Assembly (NCBI GenBank): GCA_037200045.1 | Contig: JBBCHM010000001.1 | Location: forward strand, 2,666,001 to 2,730,000 | Length of the DNA stretch: 64,000 bases | Direction of reading: 5' to 3' | DNA from: Rhizomicrobium sp. | GTDB lineage: Bacteria > Pseudomonadota > Alphaproteobacteria > Micropepsales > Micropepsaceae | Shown: in pieces, positions 57,407 through 64,000 of the stretch | Layout of the letters: each line of letters opens with the position of its first letter | How positions within the stretch are numbered: the stretch's first letter is position 1 | The notes under the pieces: generated by a model | Database searches by the model: none | What the model was told of the DNA's origin: nothing | Seen by the model: the letters and a program-made list of their open reading frames with translations, nothing else | Made by a program: the position numbers and the translations under genes

Positions 57407-58420
57407 TCATTCCGGCTTCAAGGGCCGGCTCATCAGCCTTTCCAATGCCGCCGCGGCGGGCAGATCGGAAGCGAGAACCGCCGCAATGGTCTCCGCGATG
57501 GGAAGCTCGACGCCGTGGCGCCGCGCGCGGGCGACCAAAGCGGGAGCGGTGTCGACGCCTTCGGCCAGGGGCTTGCCGGGCGATTCCAGCTCGGCGAGCG
57601 CGGCGCCCTGGCCGAGACGCTGGCCGAAGGCGAAATTGCGCGACGACGGGCTGGCGGCGGTGAGCACCAGATCGCCGAGGCCGGAGAGGCCCATCAGCGT
57701 CTCGGCCCGCGCCCCCAGCGCCTCGCCGAGCCGGCTCAGCTCCGCGAAGCTGCGCGCCAGGAGCGCGGCGCGGGCGCTCTCGCCCAGGCCCAGTCCGTCG
57801 GCGATGCCGCAGCCGATGGCGTAGACGTTCTTCGCCGCGCCGCCCAGCGCGACGCCGGTCAGATCGTCGCTCGCATAGGGGCGGAATTGCGCATGGGCGA
57901 GGCTCGCCTGCAGCCGCTCGGCGATGTCGAGGCGGGCGGCGATGGTGACGGCGGTCGGCAAGCCCTTGCCGACGTCGCGCGCGAAGGAGGGACCGGACAG
58001 GATCGCGGGCTCGGCCCTGGGCGCGGCCTCGCGCAGCACTTCGGTCAGCAGCAATCCGGTGCCGCGCTCGATGCCCTTGGCGCAGAGCATCAAGGGCGTT
58101 GCGTCGCGCAGATGCGGGACCAGCGCGGCCAGCGTCTCGCGCAGATGCTGCGCCGGCGCGACGATCAGCAGCGCATCGGCCGCCGCCGCCTGCGCCAGCT
58201 CGGCCGTGGCCCGAACCGCCGGCGGCAATGCAACGCCGGCCAGGAACCGGGCGTTCTCATGGGAGCGGTTGATGGAATCGACCACCGCGGACTCCCGGGC
58301 CCAAAGCAGGGTTTTGCGCCCCGCCAACGCCGCCACCAGCGCCAGCGCCGTTCCCCAGGCGCCGCCGCCAATCACGCCAATTGTATCGTAAGTTGTTGGC
58401 TTTCTTAAATTTTCGGTCAT
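57407..58420 (-). CDS. gpsA: Glycerol-3-phosphate dehydrogenase (NAD(P)+)
   Basis: GpsA, 337 residues. The Rossmann motif Gly-Gly-Gly-Ala-Trp-Gly-Thr-Ala stands near residue 18, Leu-Ser-Gly-Pro-Ser-Phe-Ala at about 140, and the catalytic-lysine helix Gly-Gly-Ala-Ala-Lys-Asn-Val-Tyr-Ala-Ile near 193; Arg-Ala-x-Leu and Gly-Leu-Ser-Gly-Leu-Gly-Asp-Leu follow. It reduces dihydroxyacetone phosphate to glycerol-3-phosphate for phospholipids. The ATG at 58418-58420 is preferred to an upstream TTG. Divergent from a TetR gene. Confidence 0.95.
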   Translation of the reverse strand: MTENLRKPTTYDTIGVIGGGAWGTALALVAALAGRKTLLWARESAVVDSINRSHENARFLAGVALPPAVRATAELAQAAAADALLIVAPAQHLRETLAALVPHLRDATPLMLCAKGIERGTGLLLTEVLREAAPRAEPAILSGPSFARDVGKGLPTAVTIAARLDIAERLQASLAHAQFRPYASDDLTGVALGGAAKNVYAIGCGIADGLGLGESARAALLARSFAELSRLGEALGARAETLMGLSGLGDLVLTAASPSSRNFAFGQRLGQGAALAELESPGKPLAEGVDTAPALVARARRHGVELPIAETIAAVLASDLPAAAALERLMSRPLKPE

Positions 58421-58529
58421 TTTCGGAGCGGCAATTCCCAACTGGAAGATTGAACGATTTGTTGATTATTCAGAAATCGTAGCTATCTTCGTGGTTACAA
58501 GAACAGACGTGCTTGGGTAGGAACATCCT

Positions 58530-59153
58530 ATGGCCGAAAAAAACTCCATCCGTGAATGCATCATCGATGCCGCCAAGAAGCGGTTTTCCCATTTCGGCTA
58601 CGGCAAGACGACCATGGCCGAGGTGGCGGGCGACTGCGAGATGTCGCCGGGCAATCTCTACCGCTTCTTCCCGGGCAAGCTCGACATCGCCGAGGCGATC
58701 GCGACCGAGGACTACAAGCGGCATCTCGAACATCTGCGCAAGCTCGCCATCCAGCCGGGCAAGGACGCGCGCGAACGGCTGCACGATCTTCTGTTCGAGG
58801 AATTGCGCCGCACCTATCACAAGCTCGAAAAGGACCCGCGCGCCTTCGAGATGGCGCGGGTGATCAGCCAGGAGCGGCCGACCTTCGCCAATTGGATGCT
58901 GGAAAACGAGCGCAAGATCATGATCGAGCTGCTCGACGAGGCCGAGCGCCGCGGCGAGTTCAGCGTCGAGGACAAGCAGTTCACCGCCGAGATGGTCCAG
59001 GCCGCGACGATGAAGTTCCGCTATCCGCAATTGTGGTCGAAGCTGACCCTTCCCAAGCTCGAACGCGAGCTCGAAGGGGTATTGAACCTTCTGGTTCATG
59101 GGATTTGTCCGCGCCTCGCCGAGCGCCGTCTGGCATCGCAGGCCGCGGAATAG
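58530..59153 (+). CDS. TetR-family regulator
   Basis: A 207-residue TetR regulator with an N-terminal helix-turn-helix (Thr-Thr-Met-Ala-Glu-Val-Ala-Gly-Asp-Cys-Glu-Met-Ser-Pro-Gly-Asn-Leu-Tyr-Arg-Phe-Phe) at about residues 27-47 and a C-terminal ligand domain. A GTAGGAAC site precedes the ATG. The region upstream is AT-rich. It is followed 38 bases later by a LolA-like gene; the ligand and the target genes are unknown, but gpsA across the 109-base divergent gap is one candidate. Confidence 0.9.
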   Translation: MAEKNSIRECIIDAAKKRFSHFGYGKTTMAEVAGDCEMSPGNLYRFFPGKLDIAEAIATEDYKRHLEHLRKLAIQPGKDARERLHDLLFEELRRTYHKLEKDPRAFEMARVISQERPTFANWMLENERKIMIELLDEAERRGEFSVEDKQFTAEMVQAATMKFRYPQLWSKLTLPKLERELEGVLNLLVHGICPRLAERRLASQAAE

Positions 59154-59191
59154 CGCCTAGCTCCCGACACAAAGGCGGCCTAAGACACGGC

Positions 59192-59845
59192 ATGCGCCGG
59201 TTCGCCCTTGCCCTTCTGACCGTTCTTGCCACGACGCCGGCTTTGGCCGATGCGGGCAAGACGACCGTTCCGGTGCCGCGCCATGTCGATCTCAGCCCCG
59301 CCGACCGCGACGCGCTCGACGCGGTCAGCGCCTATCTGAACGCCATGGTCACGCTGAAGGGGAGCTTCATCCAGGTCGAGCCCAGCGGCGCGGTCGACGA
59401 GGGCACGTTCTACATCTCCAAGCCCGGCAGGATGCGCTTCGAGTACAAGCCGCCGGTGCCGACCCTGATCGTCTCGGACGGCAGCACGGTGGCGGTTGCC
59501 AACACGCGGCTCAACACGGTGGACCGCTATCCGCTGCTCGAGACGCCGCTGGACGTGCTGCTCGACAAGACGATCGACATCCGCCACAACCCGGCGCTGG
59601 TCGGGGTGAGGCACCAAGGCGGCACCTTCGTCGTCGACCTGCGCGCCAATCAGATGCGGACCACGGCGAACATCTCGCTGGTCTTCTCCGAGCCCGACTA
59701 CGAATTGCGGCAATGGACGGTGATCGACAACCAGGGGCTTTCGACCACGGTGGCGCTGCGCGATCTGCAGCCCGGCGCGGTGCTGGCGCCCTCGCTGTTC
59801 AAGCTCCCCGACAAGAACTCCTTCGCGCGGCGGCGGGAGAATTGA
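59192..59845 (+). CDS. LolA-like outer-membrane lipoprotein carrier
   Basis: The 217-residue product has a signal peptide (cleavage near Ala-Leu-Ala-Asp) and the LolA half-barrel pattern: Leu-Lys-Gly-Ser-Phe-Ile-Gln-Val, Gly-Thr-Phe-Tyr-Ile-Ser-Lys-Pro-Gly-Arg-Met-Arg-Phe-Glu-Tyr, Ile-Val-Ser-Asp-Gly-Ser-Thr, and Thr-Pro-Leu-Asp-Val-Leu-Leu-Asp. It should ferry lipoproteins across the periplasm from LolCDE to the outer membrane. The C-terminal Arg-Arg-Arg-Glu-Asn is slightly longer than usual. Start ATG at 59192. Confidence 0.88.
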   Translation: MRRFALALLTVLATTPALADAGKTTVPVPRHVDLSPADRDALDAVSAYLNAMVTLKGSFIQVEPSGAVDEGTFYISKPGRMRFEYKPPVPTLIVSDGSTVAVANTRLNTVDRYPLLETPLDVLLDKTIDIRHNPALVGVRHQGGTFVVDLRANQMRTTANISLVFSEPDYELRQWTVIDNQGLSTTVALRDLQPGAVLAPSLFKLPDKNSFARRREN

Positions 59846-59852
59846 CGTGACG

Positions 59853-60269
59853 CTATGCGGCCGTGCGATGCGAGAGTTCTTCGAGGCGCCGCGGGTCGCG
59901 CTCCAAAAGCCGCAATAGTTGCGTCATCGGGCGGCTCACCAGCACCTCACCCGACTCGTATTTCTGAAACGCGCGCGGCCCTCCGCCAAGAAGTTCGCTT
60001 GCCTTGCGCTGCGACAATTTCAGGCGAAGGCGGATGGCACGGACCTCGTCGGGCTTCAGCACACCCTGGCTTTCCGCCTTCAGTTCGGCCAGTGCCTTGT
60101 CCACGACGGCCATGTCGCCGCCGACATGAAGGCTTTCGCCGCCGCGCTTCGCGGGATACCAGCCCGGCAGTTGAACGACGCGCTCGCGATCCCGATAGCG
60201 AACCGTGAAGGATCGCGTGTCGCGCTTCAGCTTCGCGCCCGTGGAGGGATGGATCCGAATTTCGCTCAT
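59853..60269 (-). CDS. MqsA-family antitoxin without the zinc domain
   Basis: A 138-residue antitoxin. The C-terminal Xre-type helix-turn-helix matches MqsA: Val-Arg-Ala-Ile-Arg-Leu-Arg-Leu-Lys-Leu-Ser-Gln-Arg-Lys-Ala-Ser-Glu-Leu-Leu-Gly-Gly-Gly-Pro-Arg-Ala-Phe-Gln-Lys-Tyr-Glu region, about residues 76-105. The N-terminal zinc-binding cysteines of E. coli MqsA are entirely absent; a Pro-Gly-Trp-Tyr-Pro motif stands there instead. It neutralises the MqsR-like toxin encoded one base upstream and likely represses the operon. Confidence 0.85.
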   Translation of the reverse strand: MSEIRIHPSTGAKLKRDTRSFTVRYRDRERVVQLPGWYPAKRGGESLHVGGDMAVVDKALAELKAESQGVLKPDEVRAIRLRLKLSQRKASELLGGGPRAFQKYESGEVLVSRPMTQLLRLLERDPRRLEELSHRTAA

Positions 60270-60270
60270 C

Positions 60271-60594
60271 TCAACGCTCCTTGAACGACAACAGCGTGAA
60301 CTCCGTTACCGCATCGTCAGTGAACTTCACGTAGAGGGTCACTCCCTCGAAGGGAACATGATAGACGTCCCGCCACCAGCGATGATCGGCATAGCTGGTC
60401 ATCGACTTCTGGAACTGCGCGCTCTTCATCGAGCGGACGGTCTGCGCGATCTCGATCCGTCCAAAGCCGATTTCGGCGGCCGTCCGCAGCGCCGTGCTGG
60501 TGATCGCGAGCCGTCGCGGATCGCCGCACGCCGCCTTGAACCGCGCCAGATCGAAGCTCGGCTTGCGCTTTTCCGCGGGGAAGTATGGCACCAT
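60271..60594 (-). CDS. MqsR-family mRNA interferase toxin
   Basis: The product of about 107 residues aligns well with MqsR (98 aa in E. coli): Glu-Lys-Arg-x-Pro at the start, Lys-Ser-Met-Thr-Ser-Tyr-Ala-Asp-His-Arg-Trp-Trp-Arg-Asp-Val-Tyr, and the C-terminal Leu-Leu-Ser-Phe-Lys-Glu-Arg. The family cleaves mRNA at GCU/GCA-type sites. The toxin gene comes first, as usual for mqsRA. The ATG at 60592-60594 has no ribosome-binding site and lies inside a 17-bp perfect palindrome, so the true start is uncertain. Confidence 0.88.
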   Translation of the reverse strand: MVPYFPAEKRKPSFDLARFKAACGDPRRLAITSTALRTAAEIGFGRIEIAQTVRSMKSAQFQKSMTSYADHRWWRDVYHVPFEGVTLYVKFTDDAVTEFTLLSFKER

Positions 60595-60603
60595 TATGGT
60601 GCC
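60587..60603. promoter_or_regulatory. Probable MqsA operator palindrome
   Basis: GGCACCATTATGGTGCC is a perfect 17-base palindrome centred on 60595, overlapping the predicted toxin start codon. TTGACG (complement of 60606-60611) lies next to it as a possible -35. Binding there by the antitoxin would block the operon. Confidence 0.6.
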
Positions 60604-60673
60604 AACGTCAAACGGACTTCCTTGTCGGGCCAAGCGCCCGCATGCTACGGCCGCACGTCACGAGACTGTTGAA

Positions 60674-61426
60674 ATGACCCCGCGCCGCCCCATCGTCGGC
60701 TTTCCCTGCGACCGGCGCATGCTGGGGGCGCATCCGTTCCATGTCGTCGGCGAGAAATACATCGAGGCGGTGCGCCGGGGCGCCGATGCGCTGCCGGTCC
60801 TCTTGCCCGTCCTCGATCCGCCGATCGCCGCCGAGGACATTCTCGCCGGCATCGATGGCCTCTTGTTCACCGGATCGCCGTCCAACGTCGCGCCAAGACA
60901 TTATGGCGGCCCGGCGCCGCGGCCCGGCGTGCTGCAGGACGAGCATCGCGACGCCACCGCGCTGCCCCTGCTCAGGGCCGCGATCGCCGCCGGCAAGCCG
61001 GTGCTCGCCATCTGCCGCGGCTTCCAGGAACTGAACGTCGCGTTCGGCGGCACGCTGCATCAGCATGTGCAAGAAGTCCCCGGCCGCGCCGATCACCGCG
61101 AGAACAAGGACGCGCCGCTGGACGAGCAATACGGTCCCGCCCATCCGGTGCGGGTCGAGCCGGACGGATTGCTCGCGCAATTGATCCGTGAACGGATGTT
61201 CCCGGTGAACTCGCTGCACAGCCAGGGCATCGACCGCCTGGCGCCGGGCCTGCGCGCCGAGGCGGTTGCGCCGGACGGGCAGATCGAGGCGGTGTCGATG
61301 CCCGGCGCGAAAGGCTTCGTGCTCGGCGTGCAGTGGCACCCGGAATGGGTATGGTCGGACAATCCGGTTTCGCGCGAGATCTTCGCCGCCTTCGGGAACG
61401 CGCTGCGGGCTCCGCCGCCGCGCTGA
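60674..61426 (+). CDS. PuuD-like gamma-glutamyl amide hydrolase (class I amidotransferase)
   Basis: A 250-residue class I glutamine amidotransferase-fold hydrolase. The catalytic Cys lies in Leu-Ala-Ile-Cys-Arg-Gly-Phe-Gln-Glu-Leu-Asn, the His in Val-Gln-Trp-His-Pro-Glu, and the early Asp-Gly-Leu-Leu-Phe-Thr-Gly-Ser-Pro-Ser-Asn motif is typical of gamma-glutamyl-GABA hydrolases. It probably frees glutamate from gamma-glutamyl amines in polyamine breakdown. Start ATG at 60674, spaced 79 bases from the divergent toxin ATG. No puu neighbours are present. Confidence 0.85.
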   Translation: MTPRRPIVGFPCDRRMLGAHPFHVVGEKYIEAVRRGADALPVLLPVLDPPIAAEDILAGIDGLLFTGSPSNVAPRHYGGPAPRPGVLQDEHRDATALPLLRAAIAAGKPVLAICRGFQELNVAFGGTLHQHVQEVPGRADHRENKDAPLDEQYGPAHPVRVEPDGLLAQLIRERMFPVNSLHSQGIDRLAPGLRAEAVAPDGQIEAVSMPGAKGFVLGVQWHPEWVWSDNPVSREIFAAFGNALRAPPPR

Positions 61427-61491
61427 GTTGCCGTTTTACGCATTGCTAAGGTTGATATGGCACGGTGTCCTGCTGCCGGGGTCATCATTCC

Positions 61492-63063
61492 ATGATCGAA
61501 GCCGCCCGTCTTCTGGGCTTCGCCTTCGCCAATGCCGATTTCCTGTTCGAAGTGGACGGGAGCGGCACCGTCGTGTTCGCGACCGGTGCGGCGACCGATC
61601 TCGTCCAGGGCGATGTCGTCGGAAAATCCGCCGCGCGCCTTTTCACGATTTCGGAAGCCGCGAAATTCACCACGCTGACGCGCTCCCTCGCTAAGGGCGA
61701 TCGCGCCGGTCCGTTTCGCTTGAAGCTGGCGGGCGGCAAGGAAGCCGCCGTCGCCATGTTCCGCCTGCCGCAGAACGGCAACCAGATCTCCTGCACCCTC
61801 TCCAAGCCGGGCGTGCGCAACATCGGCGCGGGCAAGAACGGTCTTGCCAACCGCGACGGCTTCCTCGCCGCGGCCTCGCAGGTTGCTTGCGAGAACGACG
61901 CCCTGGCGCTGGTCGATCTTCCGGGCCTGCCCAAGATGGTCGCGGCGATGAGCGAGGAGGAATCCGGCAAGCTGCTCGGCAGCATCGGCGCCGCGCTCGG
62001 CAAGGCCGGCGCCAAGGCCGCCGGCAGGCTGTCGCCGTCGAGTTTCGGCATCATCGCCGAAGCGGTCGGCGGCACGGCGAAGCTCGGCCAGAAGATCCGC
62101 GCCGCCTTGGGCGAGACCGACGCGAGCAGCCTTTCGATCGAGGAGACGCTGGTCTCGCTCAAGGGCAAGGGCATCAGCGACGCGCAGCGCGATCTGGTGC
62201 TGCGCTACGTGGTCGACAAATTCGCCAGCGGCCAATGGCAGGGCGAAGCGGCGTCGGACGTCGCCACCCAGTTCGGCCTGATGATGGAAGAGACCCAGCG
62301 TAAGCTGAAGCAACTCACTGACACCGTCGCCGACGGCGCCTTCTCGATGTCGTTCCAGCCGATCGTCGACCTGAAAACCGGCGACCCTTCGCATTTCGAG
62401 GCGCGGGCGCGGTTCTCCGGCGAAATGACCGAGGACACCATTGCCATGATGGAGGCGCTGGGCGTCTCCGATGCCTTCGATCTCGCGGTCGCGATCAAGG
62501 TCCTCGGCATCGCGGAATCGCGCGCCGCGCATGGACAAAGCGTCGCCTTCAACATCTCGGGCAAAACGATCTGCGCGCCGTCCAATTTCGGCCTTCTCGC
62601 CGGGCTTCTGGCGCGCAAGCGGGCCCTGGCCGGCAAACTGCTCATCGAAGTCACCGAAAGCTCCGAAGTCACCAATCTGGACGACGCCGCCAAGGGAGTC
62701 GCCGCCCTGCGCGCGCTCGGCTATCGCGTGGGCATCGACGATTTCGGCGCCGGCGCCGCGTCGCTGACCTATCTGCATGCGATGCCGGTCGACTTCGTGA
62801 AGTTCGACAGCGCGCTGATCGCCAAGCTCGGCCAGTCCAAGCGCGACGACGTGCTGCTCGCGGGGCTGGTGAAGCTCTGCCGCGAACTCGGCGTGACGAC
62901 CATCGCCGAGCGGATCGAGACGGCCGAGCAGGGCGCCGCGGCCAAGGCGATGGGCTTCGACCTCGGCCAGGGGTATCTTTACGGCAAGCCCGCCGCCGAA
63001 CTGCCGGTGCCGCAGGTCACGTTCGCCGCCAAGCGCAAGGGCATCCAGGAAAGCTGGGCCTAG
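61492..63063 (+). CDS. PAS-EAL cyclic-di-GMP phosphodiesterase-like protein
   Basis: A 523-residue soluble protein: an N-terminal PAS domain (about residues 5-120), a helical middle region, and a C-terminal EAL domain from about residue 285. The EAL signature reads Glu-Ala-Arg. Other catalytic residues look present: Asn in Phe-Asn-Ile-Ser, Glu in Ile-Glu-Val-Thr-Glu, Asp-Asp-Phe-Gly, Lys in Val-Lys-Phe-Asp, Glu in Ala-Glu-Arg-Ile-Glu, and Gln in Gly-Gln-Gly-Tyr. Activity is thus possible. No GGDEF motif is visible. Confidence 0.87.
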   Translation: MIEAARLLGFAFANADFLFEVDGSGTVVFATGAATDLVQGDVVGKSAARLFTISEAAKFTTLTRSLAKGDRAGPFRLKLAGGKEAAVAMFRLPQNGNQISCTLSKPGVRNIGAGKNGLANRDGFLAAASQVACENDALALVDLPGLPKMVAAMSEEESGKLLGSIGAALGKAGAKAAGRLSPSSFGIIAEAVGGTAKLGQKIRAALGETDASSLSIEETLVSLKGKGISDAQRDLVLRYVVDKFASGQWQGEAASDVATQFGLMMEETQRKLKQLTDTVADGAFSMSFQPIVDLKTGDPSHFEARARFSGEMTEDTIAMMEALGVSDAFDLAVAIKVLGIAESRAAHGQSVAFNISGKTICAPSNFGLLAGLLARKRALAGKLLIEVTESSEVTNLDDAAKGVAALRALGYRVGIDDFGAGAASLTYLHAMPVDFVKFDSALIAKLGQSKRDDVLLAGLVKLCRELGVTTIAERIETAEQGAAAKAMGFDLGQGYLYGKPAAELPVPQVTFAAKRKGIQESWA

Positions 63064-63117
63064 ATTTCGCCGCCGACCGGCCGCGCTCCCGGCCACACAA
63101 TTTCCGCTTGACGATAT

Positions 63118-63133
63118 GTAAGTTTAAACTTAC
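63118..63133. promoter_or_regulatory. Probable ArsR operator, palindrome 1
   Basis: GTAAGTTTAAACTTAC is a perfect 16-base palindrome, eight bases before the ArsR ATG. A TTGACG -35-like element (63109-63114) partly precedes it. Confidence 0.65.
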
Positions 63134-63151
63134 CGTAAGTCATGGCTTACG
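63134..63151. promoter_or_regulatory. Probable ArsR operator, palindrome 2
   Basis: CGTAAG-N6-CTTACG abuts palindrome 1 and spans the ArsR start codon at 63142. It repeats the GTAAG half-site, suggesting two adjacent dimers. Confidence 0.55.
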
Positions 63152-63459
63152 ATAATGCCCTCGAAGCTCTGGCGGACCCGACGCGGCGGCGGGTTTTCGA
63201 GCGTCTGCGCGCCGGGCCTTCACCGGTCGGGCATCTGGCGCGCGGGCTGCCGGTCAGCCGGCCGGCCGTGTCGCAGCACCTCAAAGTGCTGAAGGAGGCG
63301 GGGCTCGTCAGCGAAGTGCAGGACGGCACGCGCCGCATCTACCGCATCGATCCGCAGGGCCTCGGCGCGCTGCGCGCCTGGCTCGATCAATTCTGGGAGA
63401 ACGCCCTCGACGCCTTCAAGGCGGAGGCCGAACAATCGCACAAGGACGAGGACAAATGA
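63142..63459 (+). CDS. ArsR-family winged-helix regulator
   Basis: A 105-residue ArsR-type regulator with Ala-Leu-Ala-Asp-Pro-Thr-Arg-Arg-Arg-Val-Phe, the recognition helix Val-Ser-Arg-Pro-Ala-Val-Ser-Gln-His-Leu-Lys-Val-Leu, and Arg-Arg-Ile-Tyr-Arg-Ile in the wing. Metal-binding cysteines are absent, as in the subgroup paired with SRPBCC proteins. Two palindromes before and over its ATG imply autorepression. The stop overlaps the following gene by four bases. Confidence 0.93.
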   Translation: MAYDNALEALADPTRRRVFERLRAGPSPVGHLARGLPVSRPAVSQHLKVLKEAGLVSEVQDGTRRIYRIDPQGLGALRAWLDQFWENALDAFKAEAEQSHKDEDK

Positions 63460-63935
63460 CGCAGACGATCACCATCGCTCCGGTGCGCAAGGCGATCACC
63501 GTGAATGTGAGCCAGCCGCGCGCCTTCGAGGTCTTCACCGCGGGCATCGACCGCTGGTGGCCGAAGAGCCATCACATCGGCGGGGCGCCACTCGTCCGCT
63601 CGGCGATCGAGCCGCGCGTCGGCGGCCGCTGGTATTCGGTCCATGAGGACGGCAGCGAGAGCGTGACCGGCATCGTGAAGGTGTGGGATCCGCCGCACCG
63701 GCTCGTCCATAGCTGGGACATCAATGCGATGTGGAAGCCGGACGCGGCGGCCGGTTCGGAAGTCGAAGTGCGCTTCGTCGCCGAAAGCCCGAACCGCACG
63801 CGCGTCGAACTCGAGCACCGCAATTTCGAGCGGATGGGCCAGGACGGCGGCCAGAAGATGCGCGACGCGGTCGGCGGCGAAGGCGGCTGGAATTCGATTC
63901 TCGAACTGTACCGCAAGGACGCGGAAGCGGCCTGA
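63456..63935 (+). CDS. SRPBCC/AHSA1-like ligand-binding protein
   Basis: A 159-residue START-like SRPBCC protein: Ala-Phe-Glu-Val-Phe-Thr-Ala-Gly-Ile-Asp-Arg-Trp-Trp-Pro, Arg-Val-Gly-Gly-Arg-Trp-Tyr, Trp-Asp-Pro-Pro-His-Arg-Leu, and a C-terminal helix Gly-Gly-Trp-Asn-Ser-Ile-Leu. ArsR-AHSA1 pairs are common in soil bacteria, and the SRPBCC protein probably binds a hydrophobic ligand; the ligand is unknown. It is translationally coupled to arsR. Confidence 0.92.
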   Translation: MTQTITIAPVRKAITVNVSQPRAFEVFTAGIDRWWPKSHHIGGAPLVRSAIEPRVGGRWYSVHEDGSESVTGIVKVWDPPHRLVHSWDINAMWKPDAAAGSEVEVRFVAESPNRTRVELEHRNFERMGQDGGQKMRDAVGGEGGWNSILELYRKDAEAA

Positions 63936-63958
63936 TATACGCAAGGAGGGGAATTCTC

Positions 63959-64000
63959 ATGCAGCGCATCTTCCACGCAGCCATCGGCTTGCTGATCGCG
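63959..64000 (+). CDS. Start of a secreted or membrane protein, cut by the window edge
   Basis: The ATG at 63959 follows AAGGAGGGG with good spacing. The 14 visible residues (Met-Gln-Arg-Ile-Phe-His-Ala-Ala-Ile-Gly-Leu-Leu-Ile-Ala) look like a signal peptide or membrane anchor. It follows the SRPBCC gene by 23 bases and is probably the third gene of the ArsR operon. The rest lies outside the window. Confidence 0.6.
   Translation, partial: MQRIFHAAIGLLIA

Noticed and set aside
1-64000. Prophage, insertion sequence or CRISPR array
   Set aside because: No transposase, integrase, phage structural gene or regularly spaced direct repeats were found by eye.

Overview
The window is GC-rich DNA, roughly two-thirds G+C by eye, densely packed with short operons. 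Gene content points to a free-living alphaproteobacterium: uvrC beside pgsA and moaD-moaE, trpS beside glnD, a FixL/FixJ/FixK oxygen-sensing cascade, ArsR and TetR regulators, and many small proteins of alphaproteobacterial type. No phage, plasmid, transposase or CRISPR signal was seen. Genus cannot be fixed from the sequence; a soil organism is an inference.

Layout. 1-4.9 kb: a YidB-like protein, then a minus-strand operon pgsA / GDPD-like / degenerate PgsA-like / moaD / moaE / EamA transporter, and a divergent HAD phosphatase. 4.9-10.6 kb: a 24-bp inverted repeat, uvrC, an unknown membrane protein, two divergent folB paralogues with a FolM/PTR1-type reductase, and trpS. 10.8-21 kb: glnD, aquaporin, two cold-shock genes with clear terminators, GST, sodC, a MATE pump and several small secreted proteins. 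20.4-25.4 kb: a TetR/nitronate monooxygenase/DUF72 operon divergent from a TonB-dependent receptor whose leader carries paired palindromes and a very strong intrinsic terminator. 25.4-30 kb: a two-subunit CoA-transferase, a GumN-like protein, an orphan ParA with a small Cys-tailed partner, and an aldo/keto reductase.

30-46.1 kb is the most coherent part: an apparent hypoxia regulon. It holds heme-PAS fixL, fixJ and a fixK-type regulator with two FixJ-like boxes in front of it. Perfect TTGA-N6-TCAA (FixK/Fnr) boxes lie in four intergenic regions: between the AMP/thymidine phosphorylase-Prs-MBL operon and a 71-aa protein/DUF4010 pair; before a 36-aa membrane peptide; before a quinone reductase-cytochrome c-GNAT operon; and before a Pat-like acyl-CoA synthetase/GNAT fusion. 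A near-perfect box precedes two tandem universal-stress proteins.

46.3-51.7 kb: tRNA-Ser(GCU), an AT-richer 441-bp gap and a chaperone-usher (Csu/SCPU type) pilus operon. 51.8-56.1 kb: an oxalate degradation set (CoA-transferase, frc, oxc). 56-64 kb: EVE and YciI proteins, gpsA, a TetR, a LolA-like protein, an MqsRA toxin-antitoxin pair, a PuuD-like hydrolase, a PAS-EAL protein, an ArsR/SRPBCC pair with two abutting palindromes, and the first codons of a secreted protein cut by the window edge.
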